A stretch of DNA of 64,000 nt from SB11 sp965222995 (GTDB lineage: Bacteria > Bacteroidota > Bacteroidia > UBA8524), in assembly GCA_965222995.1 (NCBI GenBank), contig OZ244977.1, forward strand, positions 496,001-560,000. Direction: 5' to 3'. A program made the translations under genes and the position numbers. The notes beneath the pieces were generated by a model. It was given only the letters and a program-made list of their open reading frames with translations, was not told the origin of the DNA and made no database searches. Below, one piece after another: positions 62,330-64,000 of the stretch; within the stretch, counting starts at the first letter, position 1, and each line of letters begins with the position of its first letter.

Positions 62330-63196
62330 TTACTCACTAAGAAAAAAAGTCATAGGTGTACAGAGTGAGGGCGGGATTTGTTTCATTAGCCAAATAATGC
62401 CTGAGTATTTTAGCAAGGGATAAATTTTGACTAACATTTTATGACGCGATGCATATACTTCATCCTTTTCAAGGCGTATAAACGCATCAGCCATTAAGCC
62501 TTTCTTGAAGGTGATTTTTAAATTTGTTTTACTAGCTAATTTCTTTGTTTTGAAATAGGTAATAAAGTTTAATGATTGCCACACTGATGCATCATATACA
62601 CCTTTTAGTTTCCCTGTTATATGGGGAAAAAGAGGCACCAGTGGCAAGCCGTAATGTGGTTCGAAGGGAATGACATAGTTGGGGCAATGGTGAAGCATTT
62701 TACCGCCTTTTGCCAATACCGATTTCATTCCAACAAAAGCTTGTTGCAAGTTTTCGGGTTTTATATGTTCTAATACATTTAAAGAGAAAACTATATCTAC
62801 ATTATTTATCAGCTGAAGGTTCAAGCCTTCAGCCGCGGCATCTATAATTCTATTATCAGGTAATTGATAAAACTCTTTCACCGCTTCAAACATATCATTA
62901 TGAAAATCATAACCTATGCCCGAAGGTTCTATTCCCCATACATCAATATCGTTTTTTAATAACCACGCAGTGAGTATGCCTGCTCCTGCACCTATCTCAA
63001 GCACCTTCTTGTTCTCTATATCCAGTTCTTGTAGAAGCGCAAGCGCAAAAACACTTTCCTCAATATAATTATCCATAATAGCATAATATTTTGAGGTATC
63101 GTAACTAGCTTTCGATTGCCAAAACTCTCTGAATTCATCACTACGCAGTTGTTCAGCAAATTGTTGCATAGCTATTTTGTCAAACAGCTTGCTCAT
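62330..63196 (-). CDS. SAM-dependent methyltransferase
   Basis: A 288-residue class I methyltransferase. The SAM-binding motif is VLEIGAGAGILTAWLL, with GIEPSG as the acidic second strand, IIDAAAEGLNL, VDIVFSLNVLEHIKPENLQQAFVGM and GGKMLHHCPNYVIPFEPHYG. Start ATG 63196 overlaps the stop of the upstream methyltransferase (ATGA), which is why the longer frame to 63235 is rejected. The substrate is likely a glycan or lipid-linked intermediate of this operon; this is inferred from context only. Confidence 0.88.
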   Translation of the reverse strand: MSKLFDKIAMQQFAEQLRSDEFREFWQSKASYDTSKYYAIMDNYIEESVFALALLQELDIENKKVLEIGAGAGILTAWLLKNDIDVWGIEPSGIGYDFHNDMFEAVKEFYQLPDNRIIDAAAEGLNLQLINNVDIVFSLNVLEHIKPENLQQAFVGMKSVLAKGGKMLHHCPNYVIPFEPHYGLPLVPLFPHITGKLKGVYDASVWQSLNFITYFKTKKLASKTNLKITFKKGLMADAFIRLEKDEVYASRHKMLVKIYPLLKYSGIIWLMKQIPPSLCTPMTFFLSE

Positions 63197-63810
63197 GCAG
63201 TTTTGGTGAGTTTGTATACGTAATGATGCTTCCATGGAAACCCCGGGCGGATGTAACCTTCGTATGTTACCTTTAGCCCCAATTGTTTAAACAACTGATT
63301 GTAGTATTTGTATGAACGAAAATTAAGCGGTACGGGAACACCTTCTTTTAAGTTATTCAATACCCAATCCTCAGCCATTATATATATTTTATCAATGGGG
63401 TTGTGGTACATTTCTTCAACTAACAGTATACTGCCTCCAACTTTTAATACACGCATTAACTCTTGCAAATAGAAATCAGGGTCGGGAGTATGGTGCATTA
63501 CTGCAGATGCTACTGCAATGTCAAATATTCCATCATCAAACGGTAATTTCCCTACTTCACAAACTTGGAAATTAAGACGGGGGTTTTTCAGTAAATCTTT
63601 ATTTAGGTTTTGGTCTTCAATTACATCAATAGCAGTGATATTAATATTTGGCATTTGCTCTGCCATTACCTGTGCCATATACATATTGCCCGCACCAAAA
63701 TCTAAAATATGAGCATTATCGGGTTCAACTAAAGGTATCAGTTTTTCAGCCAACCGCTTCGAACGATTGAAAGACAGTTTTTTATATATACCTAAGTTGG
63801 CAATGAACAT
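63193..63810 (-). CDS. SAM-dependent methyltransferase
   Basis: A 205-residue class I methyltransferase of the Methyltransf_11/25 type: HILDFGAGNMYMAQVMAE, ITAIDVIEDQ, LNFQVCEVGKLPFDDGIFDIAVASAVMHHTPDPDFYLQELMRVLKVGGSILLVEEMYHNP. It overlaps the next methyltransferase by four bases (ATGA), so both proteins are translationally coupled and may act on the same sugar chain. The preceding gene, a GT2 cut by the window edge, ends 37 bases upstream. Confidence 0.88.
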   Translation of the reverse strand: MFIANLGIYKKLSFNRSKRLAEKLIPLVEPDNAHILDFGAGNMYMAQVMAEQMPNINITAIDVIEDQNLNKDLLKNPRLNFQVCEVGKLPFDDGIFDIAVASAVMHHTPDPDFYLQELMRVLKVGGSILLVEEMYHNPIDKIYIMAEDWVLNNLKEGVPVPLNFRSYKYYNQLFKQLGLKVTYEGYIRPGFPWKHHYVYKLTKTA

Positions 63811-63847
63811 TGTTTAGACTAACTAATTTTGAATTTCAAATTTGAAA

Positions 63848-64000
63848 TTAGAGATTCACTTTCTCGTCAATAATATATTCGGGGCGGTTTTTTACTTCAT
63901 CCAAAATATTGCCTATATATTCTCCCACAACACCAATGGTAAGTAGTTGGACGCCACCAAAAAATATAATGGTAATAATGGTACTTGCCCAACCCGGTAC
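63848..64000 (-). CDS. Glycosyltransferase family 2, C-terminal end (partial)
   Basis: Fifty residues before TAA 63850-63848: VPGWASTIITIIFFGGVQLLTIGVVGEYIGNILDEVKNRPEYIIDEKVNL. This is the last membrane helix and tail of a GtrB/DPM-type GT2 (the GVVGEYIG and RPEYIIDE marks are typical). The catalytic domain lies beyond the right edge. It is the first visible gene of the polysaccharide operon reading leftwards. Confidence 0.85.
   Translation of the reverse strand, partial: VPGWASTIITIIFFGGVQLLTIGVVGEYIGNILDEVKNRPEYIIDEKVNL

Noticed and set aside
1..64000. CRISPR arrays, insertion sequences, prophage or toxin-antitoxin genes
   Set aside because: No regularly spaced identical repeats, transposase or integrase motifs or typical toxin pairs were seen on either strand.

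Overview
The window is a gene-dense, AT-rich chromosomal segment of a member of the Bacteroidota. Four signs support this: type IX secretion (T9SS) C-terminal domains of type A and type B; an F1 atpD-atpC pair separated from the rest of the ATP synthase genes; the Bacteroidota promoter signature TTTG-N19/20-TAnnTTTG, best seen upstream of the SRP RNA and a tRNA-Asp; and families typical of the phylum (DUF4199, short SerA, WbqC, MuiA, S23 four-helix-bundle protein). I cannot name a genus. No rRNA, IS element, prophage or CRISPR array is visible. No stretch over 300 bases lacks a gene; the longest gap (37392-37674) holds two hairpins.

Layout. 1-6316: end of one T9SS type-B protein, a large IgGFc-binding/PKD-repeat adhesin-like T9SS protein, and an HscA-type Hsp70. 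6332-10249: outer-membrane barrel, 3-methyladenine glycosylase, atpD-atpC and a Cys-rich-headed membrane protein that looks frameshifted. 10309-15661: porin, ICMT-like membrane methyltransferase with a PaaI thioesterase, dolichol-P-mannose-synthase-like GT2, HAD phosphatase and a second, short IgGFc-domain protein. 15717-20040: transaldolase, an S23 gene bracketed by inverted repeats, SRP RNA, TonB-C-domain protein, peroxiredoxin, AhpD-like protein and an AraC regulator. 20101-22681: a DEAD/DEAH helicase broken by a frameshift. 22772-26618: acyl-CoA carboxylase beta, deoxynucleoside kinase, WbqC protein and AccA. 26718-33474: tRNA-Asp, a T9SS type-A protein, serC-serA, a small barrel, rhomboid protease, two lipoproteins and a DksA-like zinc-finger protein. 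33612-37391: dicarboxylate symporter facing a four-gene signalling operon (small conserved protein, multi-TM protein, NarX-type kinase, LuxR-type regulator with a frameshift). 37675-43766: gcdH, an exported unknown and a phosphohexomutase in one operon, then a GAF histidine kinase and tsaD. 43789-55812: TamB-like giant protein, DUF4199 plus GT2, a small unknown, a PhoD-type phosphatase and mfd. 55823-64000: MuiA-like protein, then a polysaccharide operon on the minus strand (GT2, two methyltransferases, UDP-galactopyranose mutase, GT2, and a GT-C/TPR fusion).

Most of the window is housekeeping: energy, serine synthesis, acyl-CoA metabolism, DNA repair, tRNA modification and envelope biogenesis. 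The more unusual parts are the signalling operon at 34931-37391, the inverted-repeat S23 cassette at 16387-16811 with a gene-less relative between serC and serA, a PhoD protein carrying both a lipobox and a T9SS domain, the GT/TPR fusion, and three frameshifts in otherwise intact genes. Several start codons were moved downstream because the first TTG of the open frame is the end of a TAnnTTTG promoter element.
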